From SURF-24 sp964537965 (lineage in GTDB: Bacteria > Bacteroidota > Ignavibacteria > Ignavibacteriales > SURF-24): 25,504 bases of DNA. Both the position numbers and the translations under genes were made by a program. The notes beneath the pieces were generated by a model. That model did no database searches, was not told where the DNA came from, and saw nothing but the letters and a program-made list of their open reading frames with translations. The DNA is taken from contig CAZIDB010000043.1 in NCBI GenBank assembly GCA_964537965.1, positions 1 to 25,504 of the forward strand, read 5' to 3'. How positions within the stretch are numbered: position 1 is the first letter of the stretch; each line of letters opens with the position of its first letter. Shown piece by piece: positions 17,422 through 24,981 of this stretch.

Positions 17422-18354
17422 CTATATCTTAGCGTTTATCTTTACTGTACCGCTTGGTAAGTCTGACGGGAATAATTTATCCAGGGCTTTAGTTTGTTTT
17501 ACATTTACACCCTGAGCGCTACCGTATAGAACAGGCAACCGCATCACATAAGGAGTAAAACCGCTTTCAGACGGATGATTAATTGTAACAAGTACAATTG
17601 CATTCTGCATATTTGCAGCAACAAAATCTTTTTGAGCATCTGGAAGCACTATAAAATCTTCTCCCGGAAAATCGGGTATAGTTCCTGTTGAACTATAATC
17701 ATTGCTTGCATCCTTACCGGAGGCAGAACCAAACGTTCCGGTGGAAAAGATATATTTACCCGATATTACCCAACCTTCATAAGACCAGCTGCCCGAAACC
17801 TTTGCAAGAGATAATCCCTCGGAAAGAATTCCGTTACTGTAGTTTGCAAACCACACGCCAATAAGTGAATCTGTGTTTGCAGTATAGGTTGGTGAATAAA
17901 GTGTAAATGAGCCTGAAATATTTTTAATGGAGTTGTAGATTGAAAGAGTATCACTTGCTTGCTTAAAACCAAGTGTAAGATCGTTAGCAACCAATACTCC
18001 ACCAAGCACTTTTAGGTTGCTTGGTTTAGCTTCTGCTGCAGAATCTTCATCTGCCGGTTCCAGCGTAACTATAAAATATTTTGTACGCTTTAAATCATAT
18101 AAAGGAACAGTAAAAGTATTAGAATATTTACCGTCTGTTCCCGGTTGAAATGAGATTACTTTTTTGTAACTCGTCCCGGCATCTTCAAAAACAAGCCATC
18201 CCTCATAAATAACCTGATCGCTTATTTTTGGCAAATTTGAAATGGAAAGTGAGATGGAAGAAGTATTATCCGGATTGCTGACGGTCTCCATATCATCTTT
18301 ACAACCCAATAACACAAGGAAGGATAGAGATAGGCCAAGTAAAATTTTTTTCAT
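17422..18354 (-). CDS. Lipoprotein with two anti-sigma-K (RskA)-like repeats
   Basis: I placed the start at 18354 rather than the in-frame ATG at 18384 because AGGAGGAG lies about 10 bases upstream and because the protein then begins with a clean lipoprotein signal (MKKILLGLSLSFLVLLGC, C18). Two diverged repeats follow. The first (about 34-120) has IYEGWLVFEDAG and YFIVTLEPADEDS; the second (about 148-285) has SYEGWVISGKYIFSTGTF and AIVLVTINHPSESG. The YxGWLV ... VTLEP pattern resembles the extracytoplasmic domain of RskA-type anti-sigma factors, but no sigma-binding domain or membrane helix is present. It is the first gene of the surface-protein cluster, 91 bp before the TonB receptor. The family match comes from pattern recognition only. 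Confidence 0.62.
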   Translation of the reverse strand: MKKILLGLSLSFLVLLGCKDDMETVSNPDNTSSISLSISNLPKISDQVIYEGWLVFEDAGTSYKKVISFQPGTDGKYSNTFTVPLYDLKRTKYFIVTLEPADEDSAAEAKPSNLKVLGGVLVANDLTLGFKQASDTLSIYNSIKNISGSFTLYSPTYTANTDSLIGVWFANYSNGILSEGLSLAKVSGSWSYEGWVISGKYIFSTGTFGSASGKDASNDYSSTGTIPDFPGEDFIVLPDAQKDFVAANMQNAIVLVTINHPSESGFTPYVMRLPVLYGSAQGVNVKQTKALDKLFPSDLPSGTVKINAKI

Positions 18355-18519
18355 ATAATTTGAACTCCTCCTAAGAATCATCATAATTGAACGTCATAAA
18401 AATAGATTTAAAGAAACTTAAAGGCAAGCTTTTTTCGAAATAAAGTTCCGTTTATCCAAATATTTCATCGGCGTTTTACACTCCTACTTCAAATATGATT
18501 TAAGTACAAATTTTAAGAT

Positions 18520-18574
18520 TTAACAATTCCTTAACATTCAATTAACATTCACTTAACATTAGAGGAATAAATTG
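18520..18574 (+). promoter_or_regulatory. Pho box: four TTAACA repeats with an 11-bp period
   Basis: Perfect TTAACA hexamers begin at 18520, 18531, 18542 and 18553, each exactly 11 bp apart, so they lie on one face of the helix. This matches the layout of PhoB/PhoP-type response-regulator sites (tandem direct repeats of TTAACA-like units). A -10-like TAAATTG follows at 18568-18574, 36 bp before the porin start codon. The downstream genes are a phosphate porin and pstS, which supports phosphate-starvation control. Confidence 0.82.
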
Positions 18575-18609
18575 TGGGCACACAAAAAGCATAATACGGA
18601 GCAAACAGT

Positions 18610-19920
18610 ATGAAAAAATTTTTCTTTATCACTTTTATGATTATGTCGGTATCAATCTGGGGACAGGATACAACCAATGTTGCTACTAAGGAAGAAATTG
18701 AAGAAGTCAAAGGCGCTGTAGATGGCCTGAATGAATCTTTCCTTGAGGTTAAAAGTACGGTTGAAGCATTGAAGAAAATAAAAGTGTCAGGGTATATCCA
18801 GGCTCAATACCAGTTTGCAGACCAAAACGGAATTTCATCATTTGCGGGCGGTAACTTTCCTGCCAATACAAAATCCCGCTTTGCAGTAAGAAGAGGCAGA
18901 GTAAAAGTAAATTACGATAACACATTAACACAGTATGTTCTTCAGATTGATGTAACCCAGAGCGGCGTAGGTATTAAAGATGCTTACGTTTCTTTCAGAG
19001 AACCGTGGCTTAATAGTTTCTCTTTAACCGGCGGAGTATTTGACAGGCCGTTTGGTTTTGAAATTTCTTACTCCTCAAGCAGCAGGGAAACTCCGGAGAG
19101 ATCAAGATTATTCCAAACTTTATTCCCTGGTGAAAGAGAGCTTGGTGTTAAAATTGAATTCAGCCAGGAAGATGGTCCGCTCAGTTTTCTAAATTTGAAA
19201 GCAGGTTTGTTTAACGGTACAGGTCCAACCGCAGCCGAGAATGATAATAATAAGGATTTTATCGGGCGGCTTGGTGTTGCTTTGCCGTTTGAAGATGAAA
19301 ATCTGGCAATTGATGCAGGTGTCTCAGCCTATATTGGAAAAGTAAGAAGCATTACAAAATATGTATATGAATTTGATGGCAGTTCCGCAATGAAAGTTGA
19401 TTCATCTTCCGCCAACATAGGAAGCAGTTTTAATAGAACATATACCGGCGGAGACGTTCAGTTATATTACGATCTTCCTTTCCTCGGAGGATTCTCATTA
19501 AGAGGTGAATATATTCAGGGAACACAGCCCGGTACCTCTTCCTCAAATTCATTCTATAATTCTACCGATTTAAAAGCAGGTTTGTTCTCAAGAAAGTTTA
19601 ATGGTTATTACCTCAACTATATTCAGAATATCGGCGATGCCAATCAATTAGTTGTTAAGTATGATGTGTTTGATCCGAATACTGATGTTGAAGGAGACCA
19701 GATTGGTGTAAAATCAGGTAACCTTACGGCAGCAGATATAAAGTACAATACGCTGGGAATTGGCTGGATTCATCACTGGGATTCTAATGTTAAACTAATT
19801 CTCTACTATGATATCGTCAAAAATGAAAAGGTTAACGCTGCTTCAACCGGTTCACTCGCATCATTTAAAGATGATATTAAAGACAATGTTCTTACGTTCA
19901 GGATTCAATATAAATTTTAA
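18610..19920 (+). CDS. Phosphate-selective porin (OprP/OprO family)
   Basis: This 436-residue outer-membrane channel likely admits phosphate or polyphosphate. A signal peptide (1-18, ending SIWG before QDT) is followed by a short coiled coil (about 25-57, TKEEIEEVKGAVDGL), then a barrel beginning KVSGYIQAQYQF. The family pattern is clear: FAVRRGRVKVNYD, YVLQIDVTQSGVGIKDAYV, LTGGVFDRPFGFE and ERSRLFQTLFPGERELGVK. The last strand is LTFRIQYKF with a terminal Phe. GGAG lies 8 bases upstream of the ATG. The four-repeat Pho box just upstream and pstS 28 bp downstream support a phosphate role. OprO/OprP homologues can have other anion preferences, so selectivity is inferred. Confidence 0.88.
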   Translation: MKKFFFITFMIMSVSIWGQDTTNVATKEEIEEVKGAVDGLNESFLEVKSTVEALKKIKVSGYIQAQYQFADQNGISSFAGGNFPANTKSRFAVRRGRVKVNYDNTLTQYVLQIDVTQSGVGIKDAYVSFREPWLNSFSLTGGVFDRPFGFEISYSSSSRETPERSRLFQTLFPGERELGVKIEFSQEDGPLSFLNLKAGLFNGTGPTAAENDNNKDFIGRLGVALPFEDENLAIDAGVSAYIGKVRSITKYVYEFDGSSAMKVDSSSANIGSSFNRTYTGGDVQLYYDLPFLGGFSLRGEYIQGTQPGTSSSNSFYNSTDLKAGLFSRKFNGYYLNYIQNIGDANQLVVKYDVFDPNTDVEGDQIGVKSGNLTAADIKYNTLGIGWIHHWDSNVKLILYYDIVKNEKVNAASTGSLASFKDDIKDNVLTFRIQYKF

Positions 19921-19948
19921 TTAAGTAAAAAAAATAAGGAGATAAAAA

Positions 19949-20773
19949 ATGAAAAAGGTTTTGTTGATTGCGTTAACTTCGTTTTTAATGTTTGGCTTTA
20001 TGGCAGATAAAGAAGTTATTACAATAAAAGGTTCAGACACAATGGTAATTCTTGCCCAGAGATGGGCAGAATCCTATATGGGTAAAAACTCTAATATAAC
20101 CATACAGGTAACAGGTGGTGGTTCCGGTGTTGGCATTGCAGCATTAATTAACGGTACCACAGATATAGCTAATGCTTCGCGCCCAATGAAAAAAAGCGAA
20201 AGAGAAAAACTGAAACAAAGATATAACTCACTTGGCGTAGAAATAAAAGCGGCTAAAGATGGTCTTTCACTTTATATAAACGAAACAAATCCCGTTAAAG
20301 AATTATCACTTCAGCAGATTAAAGACATATATACAAGTAAAATTACTAACTGGAAAGAAGTGGGTGGGCAGGATAAAAAAATCATATTATACGGAAGAGA
20401 AAACAGCTCGGGTACATATGTCTACTTTAAAGACAATGTTTTGATGGGTACAGATTATTCATCCTCAATGCAAAGTTTGCCCGGTACTGCTGCTGTTGTT
20501 AATGCCGTTGCAAAAGATAAGAACGGAATTGGATTTGGCGGCGCTGCTTATGGCAAAGGCATCAAATATGTTAAAGTAAAAAAAGATGCTAATGCCAAGG
20601 CATTTGAACCGACCGCAGAAAATATTAAAGCGGGGCATTACCCTATTACAAGATATTTATATATGTACACCAAAAGTAAACCTTCAGGCGCATTAAAGAA
20701 TTATATCGACTGGGTATTGAGTTCCGAAGGACAGGAACTTGTTTCCAAGGTTGGATATTTTCCTGTTAAATAA
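19949..20773 (+). CDS. pstS: Periplasmic phosphate-binding protein PstS
   Basis: The substrate-binding protein of the high-affinity phosphate ABC transporter has 274 residues. A signal peptide (about 1-19) is followed by ITIKGSDTM (25-32), TGGGSGVGIAALINGTTDIA (55-74) and SRPM, then LYGRENSSGTYVYFKD, which supply the Ser, Thr, Asp and Arg residues of the phosphate site in this family. There is no lipobox cysteine, so it should be soluble in the periplasm. A strong AAGGAG site lies upstream. It is co-transcribed with the porin and followed by a hairpin terminator before pstC, which would give more binding protein than permease. Confidence 0.94.
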   Translation: MKKVLLIALTSFLMFGFMADKEVITIKGSDTMVILAQRWAESYMGKNSNITIQVTGGGSGVGIAALINGTTDIANASRPMKKSEREKLKQRYNSLGVEIKAAKDGLSLYINETNPVKELSLQQIKDIYTSKITNWKEVGGQDKKIILYGRENSSGTYVYFKDNVLMGTDYSSSMQSLPGTAAVVNAVAKDKNGIGFGGAAYGKGIKYVKVKKDANAKAFEPTAENIKAGHYPITRYLYMYTKSKPSGALKNYIDWVLSSEGQELVSKVGYFPVK

Positions 20774-20787
20774 TTTGAGCTCCTAAT

Positions 20788-20828
20788 GAAGCCACCCTTT
20801 GCTTTAAGGAAAGAGTGGCTTCTCTTTT
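20788..20828 (+). terminator. Intrinsic terminator between pstS and pstC
   Basis: GAAGCCAC-C-CTTT (20788-20800) pairs with AAAG-A-GTGGCTTC (20810-20822), a 12-pair stem with one mismatch and a 9-base loop, followed by a T-rich tract (20821-20829). Its position suggests partial termination that keeps pstS expression above pstCA, or a separate pstC transcript. Confidence 0.85.
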
Positions 20829-20865
20829 TAGGTTTTAAAATTTCTAAATCCGTATTAACAACAAA

Positions 20866-21954
20866 ATGATTGATCTAAAAAAAATATTCCGCCGTAAAAA
20901 CATTGGCGAAGATTTGCCTGACTTTGCAAGAAAGAAATTCAGGTTAAGTGAATACATTGCCGAATACAGCATCAAGTCCGTTTCTTTTATTTCGCTTGCA
21001 ATTGTTGTTTTAATTTTCGTATTCGTATTCAGAGAAGCCTTACCAATTTTCTTCCCGAAAGATAAACCAGCCTTTACCAATGAAGAATTACAAATGGAAA
21101 CTTATGGTGAAGATGAATCAACTGATGCACAATCATCTGTCATGGAGAACAATGCATCTAACCAGGAACTTGAGACCTCAGGTTCTGAAGGTGATGCATC
21201 ATTAAAAAACCTTGCAGGAAAAGAATGGCAACCGGTTTCAGCAGATCCGAAGTATGGAATTTTACCCCTGTTCATCGGGAGTTTAAAAGTTACTTTAATC
21301 TCCATATTAATTTCTGCCCCGCTTGCAATACTTGCCGCATTATTTACTGCCGTGCTTGCACCTAAGTGGTTAAAAGAAATTGTTAAACCTACAATTGAAT
21401 TGCTTGCGGGTTTTCCATCGGTTGTTATCGGGTTCTTTGCATTAATTGTAATAGCCTCATACTCACAGCAATTATTCGGTTACCAGTTCAGGTTAAATTC
21501 TTTTGTTGGCGGAATTGCTCTTTCGCTTGCTGTCATTCCTGTTATCTACACAGTTTGCGATGATGCCCTTACCTCAATTCCTAAAAGTTACATTGAAGCG
21601 AGTTTAGCATTGGGAGGCACTAAATGGCAAACAGCATTATTCGTTATGCTTCCGGCAGCAACTCCGGGAATTTTTGCTGCATTAATCTTGGGTTTCGGCA
21701 GGGCTTTCGGTGAAACAATGATTGTGTTAATGGCAACCGGAAATGCAGCACTAATTTCTCTTAATCCTTTTGAGCCCGTAAGAACAATGTCCGCAACAAT
21801 TGGTGCAGAGATGGCGGAAGTAGTATTCGGTGATACACATTATAATGTTCTGTTTCTTATAGGCGCTCTGCTTTTTATTTTAACTTTTGCATTAAATGCA
21901 GTTGCCGAATTGTACGTTAGAAAGAAATTAATGAAGAGGTTCAGAGGCGAGTAA
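20866..21954 (+). CDS. pstC: Phosphate ABC transporter permease PstC
   Basis: This is an inner-membrane subunit of the PstSCAB phosphate importer, 362 residues. The first membrane helix (about 38-63) is followed by an unusually long acidic, Ser/Glu-rich stretch (about 64-118), then WQPVSADPKYGILPLFIGSL, which starts the conserved permease core. The EAA loop that contacts the ATPase is SYIEASLALGGTKWQ (241-255), and AGFPSVVIGFFALIV (181-195) is characteristic of PstC. The start has only a weak ribosome-binding site. The stop codon overlaps the pstA start by one base (TAATG), so translation is coupled. Confidence 0.93.
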   Translation: MIDLKKIFRRKNIGEDLPDFARKKFRLSEYIAEYSIKSVSFISLAIVVLIFVFVFREALPIFFPKDKPAFTNEELQMETYGEDESTDAQSSVMENNASNQELETSGSEGDASLKNLAGKEWQPVSADPKYGILPLFIGSLKVTLISILISAPLAILAALFTAVLAPKWLKEIVKPTIELLAGFPSVVIGFFALIVIASYSQQLFGYQFRLNSFVGGIALSLAVIPVIYTVCDDALTSIPKSYIEASLALGGTKWQTALFVMLPAATPGIFAALILGFGRAFGETMIVLMATGNAALISLNPFEPVRTMSATIGAEMAEVVFGDTHYNVLFLIGALLFILTFALNAVAELYVRKKLMKRFRGE

Positions 21955-22862
21955 TGAATTTGAAAAGAAATCTTTTAGGTGGTTCAATTTATTTTATAAC
22001 TGCATTTGCCGCTGTTCTTATTATAACTATAACCTTCCTCGTTCTTGCAAACATTTATGTCGGTGGTTCAAATACATTTACCTGGGAGTTCCTCACAAGC
22101 GCTCCAAAATCCGGTATGACTGAAGGCGGAATATTCCCTGCTATTGTAGGTACAGTTCTTCTTGTTTTAATAATGACTATTGCAGGTGTTCCTGTTGGTG
22201 TAATTACAGCATTATATTTAAGCGAATATGCGCGTAAAGATTTTTTTCTTACAAGGATGATCCGCTTTGCAGTAAATACTCTTGCTGGTGTTCCGTCAAT
22301 TGTATTTGGTCTTTTCGGTGTTGGTTTCTTTATTCAATTTATAGGATTAGGAGTTGATAAAATTTTAACCGGTGGCGTTGAAGTGAAATGGGGGCAGCCT
22401 AATATTCTATGGGCAAGCTTAACTATGGCTGTACTTACTTTACCTGTTGTAATTGTTTCTGTTGAGGAAGCATTAAGATCAGTGCCCCAGGATTTGCGCG
22501 CTGCAAGCCTTGCAATGGGAGCAACAAAATGGCAAACAATCTGGAAAGTAGTTCTACCGCAATCTGTTACCGGAATACTGACAGGCGTTATACTTGCTAT
22601 TGGAAGAGGCGCGGGTGAAGTTGCCCCGATTTTATTTACTGGCGCCGCATACTTCTTACCGCATTTGCCGCAATCACTATCAGACCAGTTTATGAATCTT
22701 GGTTACCACATTTATATTATGTCTACACAAAGCGCCGACGTTGAAGCCACAAAAGGAATTCAGTATGCAACCGTATTGGTTCTTTTAAGCGTAACATTCT
22801 TATTAAATTTAGTTGCCGTACTGCTCAGATTAAAACTTCGCAATAAAATGAAATATGCATAA
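21954..22862 (+). CDS. pstA: Phosphate ABC transporter permease PstA
   Basis: This is the second inner-membrane permease subunit, 302 residues and full length for the family. It has about six hydrophobic helices beginning at residues 13-35. Family signatures include GGIFPAIVGTVLLVL, LAGVPSIVFGLFGVGFF and the EAA loop DLRAASLAMGATKWQTIWK followed by ILAIGRGAGEVAPILFTGAA. Its ATG shares one base with the pstC stop. In most genomes pstB and phoU follow, but here the next 338 bp hold a repeat element and the following genes are unrelated, so the ATPase must be encoded elsewhere. Confidence 0.94.
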   Translation: MNLKRNLLGGSIYFITAFAAVLIITITFLVLANIYVGGSNTFTWEFLTSAPKSGMTEGGIFPAIVGTVLLVLIMTIAGVPVGVITALYLSEYARKDFFLTRMIRFAVNTLAGVPSIVFGLFGVGFFIQFIGLGVDKILTGGVEVKWGQPNILWASLTMAVLTLPVVIVSVEEALRSVPQDLRAASLAMGATKWQTIWKVVLPQSVTGILTGVILAIGRGAGEVAPILFTGAAYFLPHLPQSLSDQFMNLGYHIYIMSTQSADVEATKGIQYATVLVLLSVTFLLNLVAVLLRLKLRNKMKYA

Positions 22863-22884
22863 TGTTGAGCAGAACATATTTCTT

Positions 22885-23045
22885 AGAGACATCCAAAAAA
22901 TAATTTGTAAGTTACCCAGTCCTTCCCACGAAAGCCTGCCTTGCCGCAGGCAGGTGGGAATCCATAAAAATTTCTATAGATTCCCGTTCCTGCTTACCGC
23001 AGGCAAGTACACGGGAATGACATTCTGAATTTTTTAGAAGTCTCT
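22885..23045. mobile_element. MITE-like non-autonomous element with internal hairpins
   Basis: Terminal inverted repeats of 17 bp at 22885-22901 (AGAGACATCCAAAAAAT) and 23029-23045 match at 15 positions, and CTT follows or precedes both ends as a possible 3-bp target duplication. Inside are two hairpins: TTCCCAC/GTGGGAA (22923-22929 and 22954-22960) around CCTGCC/GGCAGG, and TTCCCGT/ACGGGAA (22981-22987 and 23011-23017) around CCTGC/GCAGG. A central GGGAATC/GATTCCC pair links them. There is no coding capacity. It fits a MITE or REP-like repeat; only one copy is visible. Confidence 0.6.
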
Positions 23046-23165
23046 CTTAATTAGTAAATAAGAATCCCGGATCTTAATCACATCGCTTTTAAAACTTTAA
23101 TTACTGCCCGCTTGTTAGTCTAACATACCACGTCACAAAATAGTAAAGATAATGTCCCGCTTTTA

Positions 23166-23179
23166 AGTGTTGCAACACT
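23166..23179. promoter_or_regulatory. Perfect 14-bp palindrome upstream of redox genes
   Basis: AGTGTTGCAACACT is a perfect palindrome 22 bp before the start codon of the CX4CH lipoprotein gene, close to its ribosome-binding site. The position and symmetry fit a repressor operator, or a small RNA hairpin near the 5' end of the transcript. I cannot assign a regulator. Confidence 0.35.
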
Positions 23180-23200
23180 ATTTTAAAAAGGAGGTTTAAA

Positions 23201-23626
23201 ATGAGAAATATTAAGTCGTTTTTTTTCTTAGCATCAATTTTCTTTTCGGTCTTTGTTGCCGGCTGTAAAGATAACATTGTATCGGAAAGTGATCTTCAGC
23301 CACCTTCAGGAATGAATGCTTCTTTTAGCAGCATCCAAAAACAATTATTTAATTCAACCTGCGCAACATCCGGATGCCACACCGGGAATAATCCGCAGGC
23401 AGGATTAAATTTATCTGAAGGTTCTGCATATAACAACCTAATTAATGTACAAAGCGTTTTGTATCCCAATCTTAAAAGAGTTACACCGGGGAATAAAGGG
23501 GCAAGCCTTTTATATATGGTTTTAAGTTACAATTCCGAAACAAAGATGCCGCCAACCGGAAAACTGAGTCAGAATCTTATTGATTCTGTTGGATCGTGGA
23601 TTGACCGGGGCGCACTAAATAATTAG
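23201..23626 (+). CDS. Cytochrome-like lipoprotein with CX4CH motif
   Basis: The 141-residue protein has a lipoprotein signal (lipobox VAGC near residue 22) and a short linker. Its domain resembles small haem proteins of the planctomycete-cytochrome type, with LFNSTCATSGCHTG, GLNLSEGSAYNNLINV, RVTPGNKGASLLYMVL, KMPPTGKLSQ and SWIDRGAL. The haem-like motif is C-ATSG-CH, a CX4CH spacing instead of CXXCH; the downstream KMPP Met could be the sixth ligand. It is probably anchored in an envelope membrane and may carry electrons if haem is attached. A strong AAGGAGG precedes it, and the YceI-like gene follows 12 bp later, suggesting an operon. Confidence 0.72.
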   Translation: MRNIKSFFFLASIFFSVFVAGCKDNIVSESDLQPPSGMNASFSSIQKQLFNSTCATSGCHTGNNPQAGLNLSEGSAYNNLINVQSVLYPNLKRVTPGNKGASLLYMVLSYNSETKMPPTGKLSQNLIDSVGSWIDRGALNN

Positions 23627-23638
23627 AAAGGAAAACTT

Positions 23639-24077
23639 ATGCGATTCACTATTCTTATTTCTTTTCTGCTATTGCCGTTCTTCATTTTTGCTGAAGAATT
23701 CCAGGTAGATAAAACAAAACAGAACCTGGTAAAATTTATATCGGATGCACCAATTGAAAACTTTGAGGGTGTGACTGATAAAATNNNNNNNNNNNNNNNN
23801 NNNNNNNNNNNNNNNNNNNNNNNNNNNNNNNNNNNNNNNNNNNNNNNNNNNNNNNNNNNNNNNNNNNNNNNNNNNNNNNNNNNNCATCCACGGTAAAACA
23901 AAGCCGTTAAAAATTAATGGCAACCTCTTTAAAACAGAAAGCGGTTATAAAATTAAAGCTTACTTTGAAGTTAAGCTGACCGATTACAACATCGAAGTAC
24001 CAAAGCTGATGTTCATGAAAATCAGCGAGACAATGAAATTAGTTCTTGACTTCAATATCACCAAAATTAAAAAATAA
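23639..24077 (+). CDS. YceI-like periplasmic protein, interrupted by assembly gap
   Basis: The N-terminal 49 residues show a signal peptide (1-18, ending IFAEE) and then FQVDKTKQNLVKFISDAPIE and FEGVTDK, a YceI-like lipocalin start. After 100 Ns the frame shifts on paper but continues as IHGKTKPLKINGNLF, then YNIEVPKLMFMKISETMKLV, ending at TAA 24075-24077, a YceI-like C-terminus. YceI proteins form a beta barrel that binds isoprenoid or other lipophilic molecules in the periplasm. A normal length of about 170-190 residues implies some 180-225 missing bases, so the 100 Ns are a placeholder; in frame, the true gap should be a multiple of three. AAAGG precedes the ATG. Confidence 0.75.
23785..23884. 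other. Assembly gap (100 N)
   Basis: Exactly 100 N characters, a common placeholder for a gap of unknown length. It falls inside the YceI-like gene, and open frames that cross it are not meaningful. Confidence 0.98.
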
Positions 24078-24093
24078 ACTGAGGGTTTAATAA

Positions 24094-24963
24094 ATGGTTA
24101 ATAAATTTTTAATGCTCCTAAAAATAACTTCTGCGGTCAGCCTCCTGATTTTTTCTAATTTATTCTCACAGGAGGATTCAATTATCTGGCATCGAAGTGA
24201 ACCGGAAGAATTATTAAAAGTAGAATTACTAAGATCAACTCAGTCAATAAATCTTCCTACTTCAACAACATTAAAACAAGGCGATATCGAGTTTGAAATT
24301 TCTCACCGCTTTATTCCTACAATAAGAAGCGGTAGTAAAGAATTATGGGGATTTGACGGACCGGTTAATATGCGTCTTGCACTTGGATTTGCACTTACAG
24401 ATGATTTACTTATTACTCTTGGCAGAAGTAACCATGATGACAATCTTGATTTTTCATTTAAATATAATCCAATTCAAATAAGAAGCGATTTTCTTCCGGC
24501 ATTAATCTCCCTTAAAGGCGGATTAGCATGGAATGGTGATGTTTCAAATCGCGCAGGTGGTCATCATCAGAATTTTCAGTATTATGCCCAGCTTATTTTA
24601 AACACGATGCTCTGGAAAAAATTAGGAATTGGAATCGTTCCATCATACCTGTACAACTCAAGCTATTATTACCTGAATGAAGATGATCAGTATTCCTTTA
24701 CTCTAGGTAATTATCTAAACTATTACATTGATGATGTGTGGGGATTACTGCTTGAATGGAATCCTACAGTAACGGGATACAGAATTAAAAATAATCCGGT
24801 TGCATTTGGATTTGAACTTAACACCGGCGGACATTTCTTTAAAATAGTTTTAACAAACAGTGATTTGCTCAATCCATCTCAGTTCCTCGCTGGTTCACGC
24901 AGTTCATTTAATAATGGGGAATGGCATATTGGTTTTAATATAACACGTTTATTAAGATTTTAA
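24094..24963 (+). CDS. DUF5777-family beta-barrel protein
   Basis: The 289-residue protein has a signal peptide (about 1-25, ending LFSQ). It contains a pattern I associate with DUF5777 outer-membrane barrels: TTLKQGDIEFEISHRF, IRSGSKELWGFDGPVNMRLA, FALTDDLLITLGRSNHDD and FSFKYNPIQI, with a closing strand WHIGFNITRLLRF ending in Phe. The function of the family is not established. It follows the YceI-like gene by 16 bp and precedes a CxxCH protein gene by 18 bp, so a role with these envelope redox proteins is plausible. GAGGG precedes the start. Confidence 0.72.
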   Translation: MVNKFLMLLKITSAVSLLIFSNLFSQEDSIIWHRSEPEELLKVELLRSTQSINLPTSTTLKQGDIEFEISHRFIPTIRSGSKELWGFDGPVNMRLALGFALTDDLLITLGRSNHDDNLDFSFKYNPIQIRSDFLPALISLKGGLAWNGDVSNRAGGHHQNFQYYAQLILNTMLWKKLGIGIVPSYLYNSSYYYLNEDDQYSFTLGNYLNYYIDDVWGLLLEWNPTVTGYRIKNNPVAFGFELNTGGHFFKIVLTNSDLLNPSQFLAGSRSSFNNGEWHIGFNITRLLRF

Positions 24964-24981
24964 CTTTGAAAGGATAGCATA

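Larger units (their letters stand above)
22863..23200. other. 338-bp gene-free interval between pstA and the cytochrome-like gene
   Basis: The left half is the MITE-like element. The right half (23046-23200) is AT-rich, has no open frame of note, and holds the palindrome at 23166-23179 and the ribosome-binding site AAGGAGG (23188-23194) of the next gene. No dedicated pstA terminator is visible apart from the element's own hairpins. Confidence 0.6.

Noticed and set aside
20855..20860. A second Pho box upstream of pstC (TTAACA)
   Set aside because: Only one hexamer is present and no 11-bp repeats surround it; chance is likely in AT-rich DNA.
23623..23923. Open frames crossing the N run
   Set aside because: They exist only because Ns do not create stops; the YceI-like reading explains both flanks.
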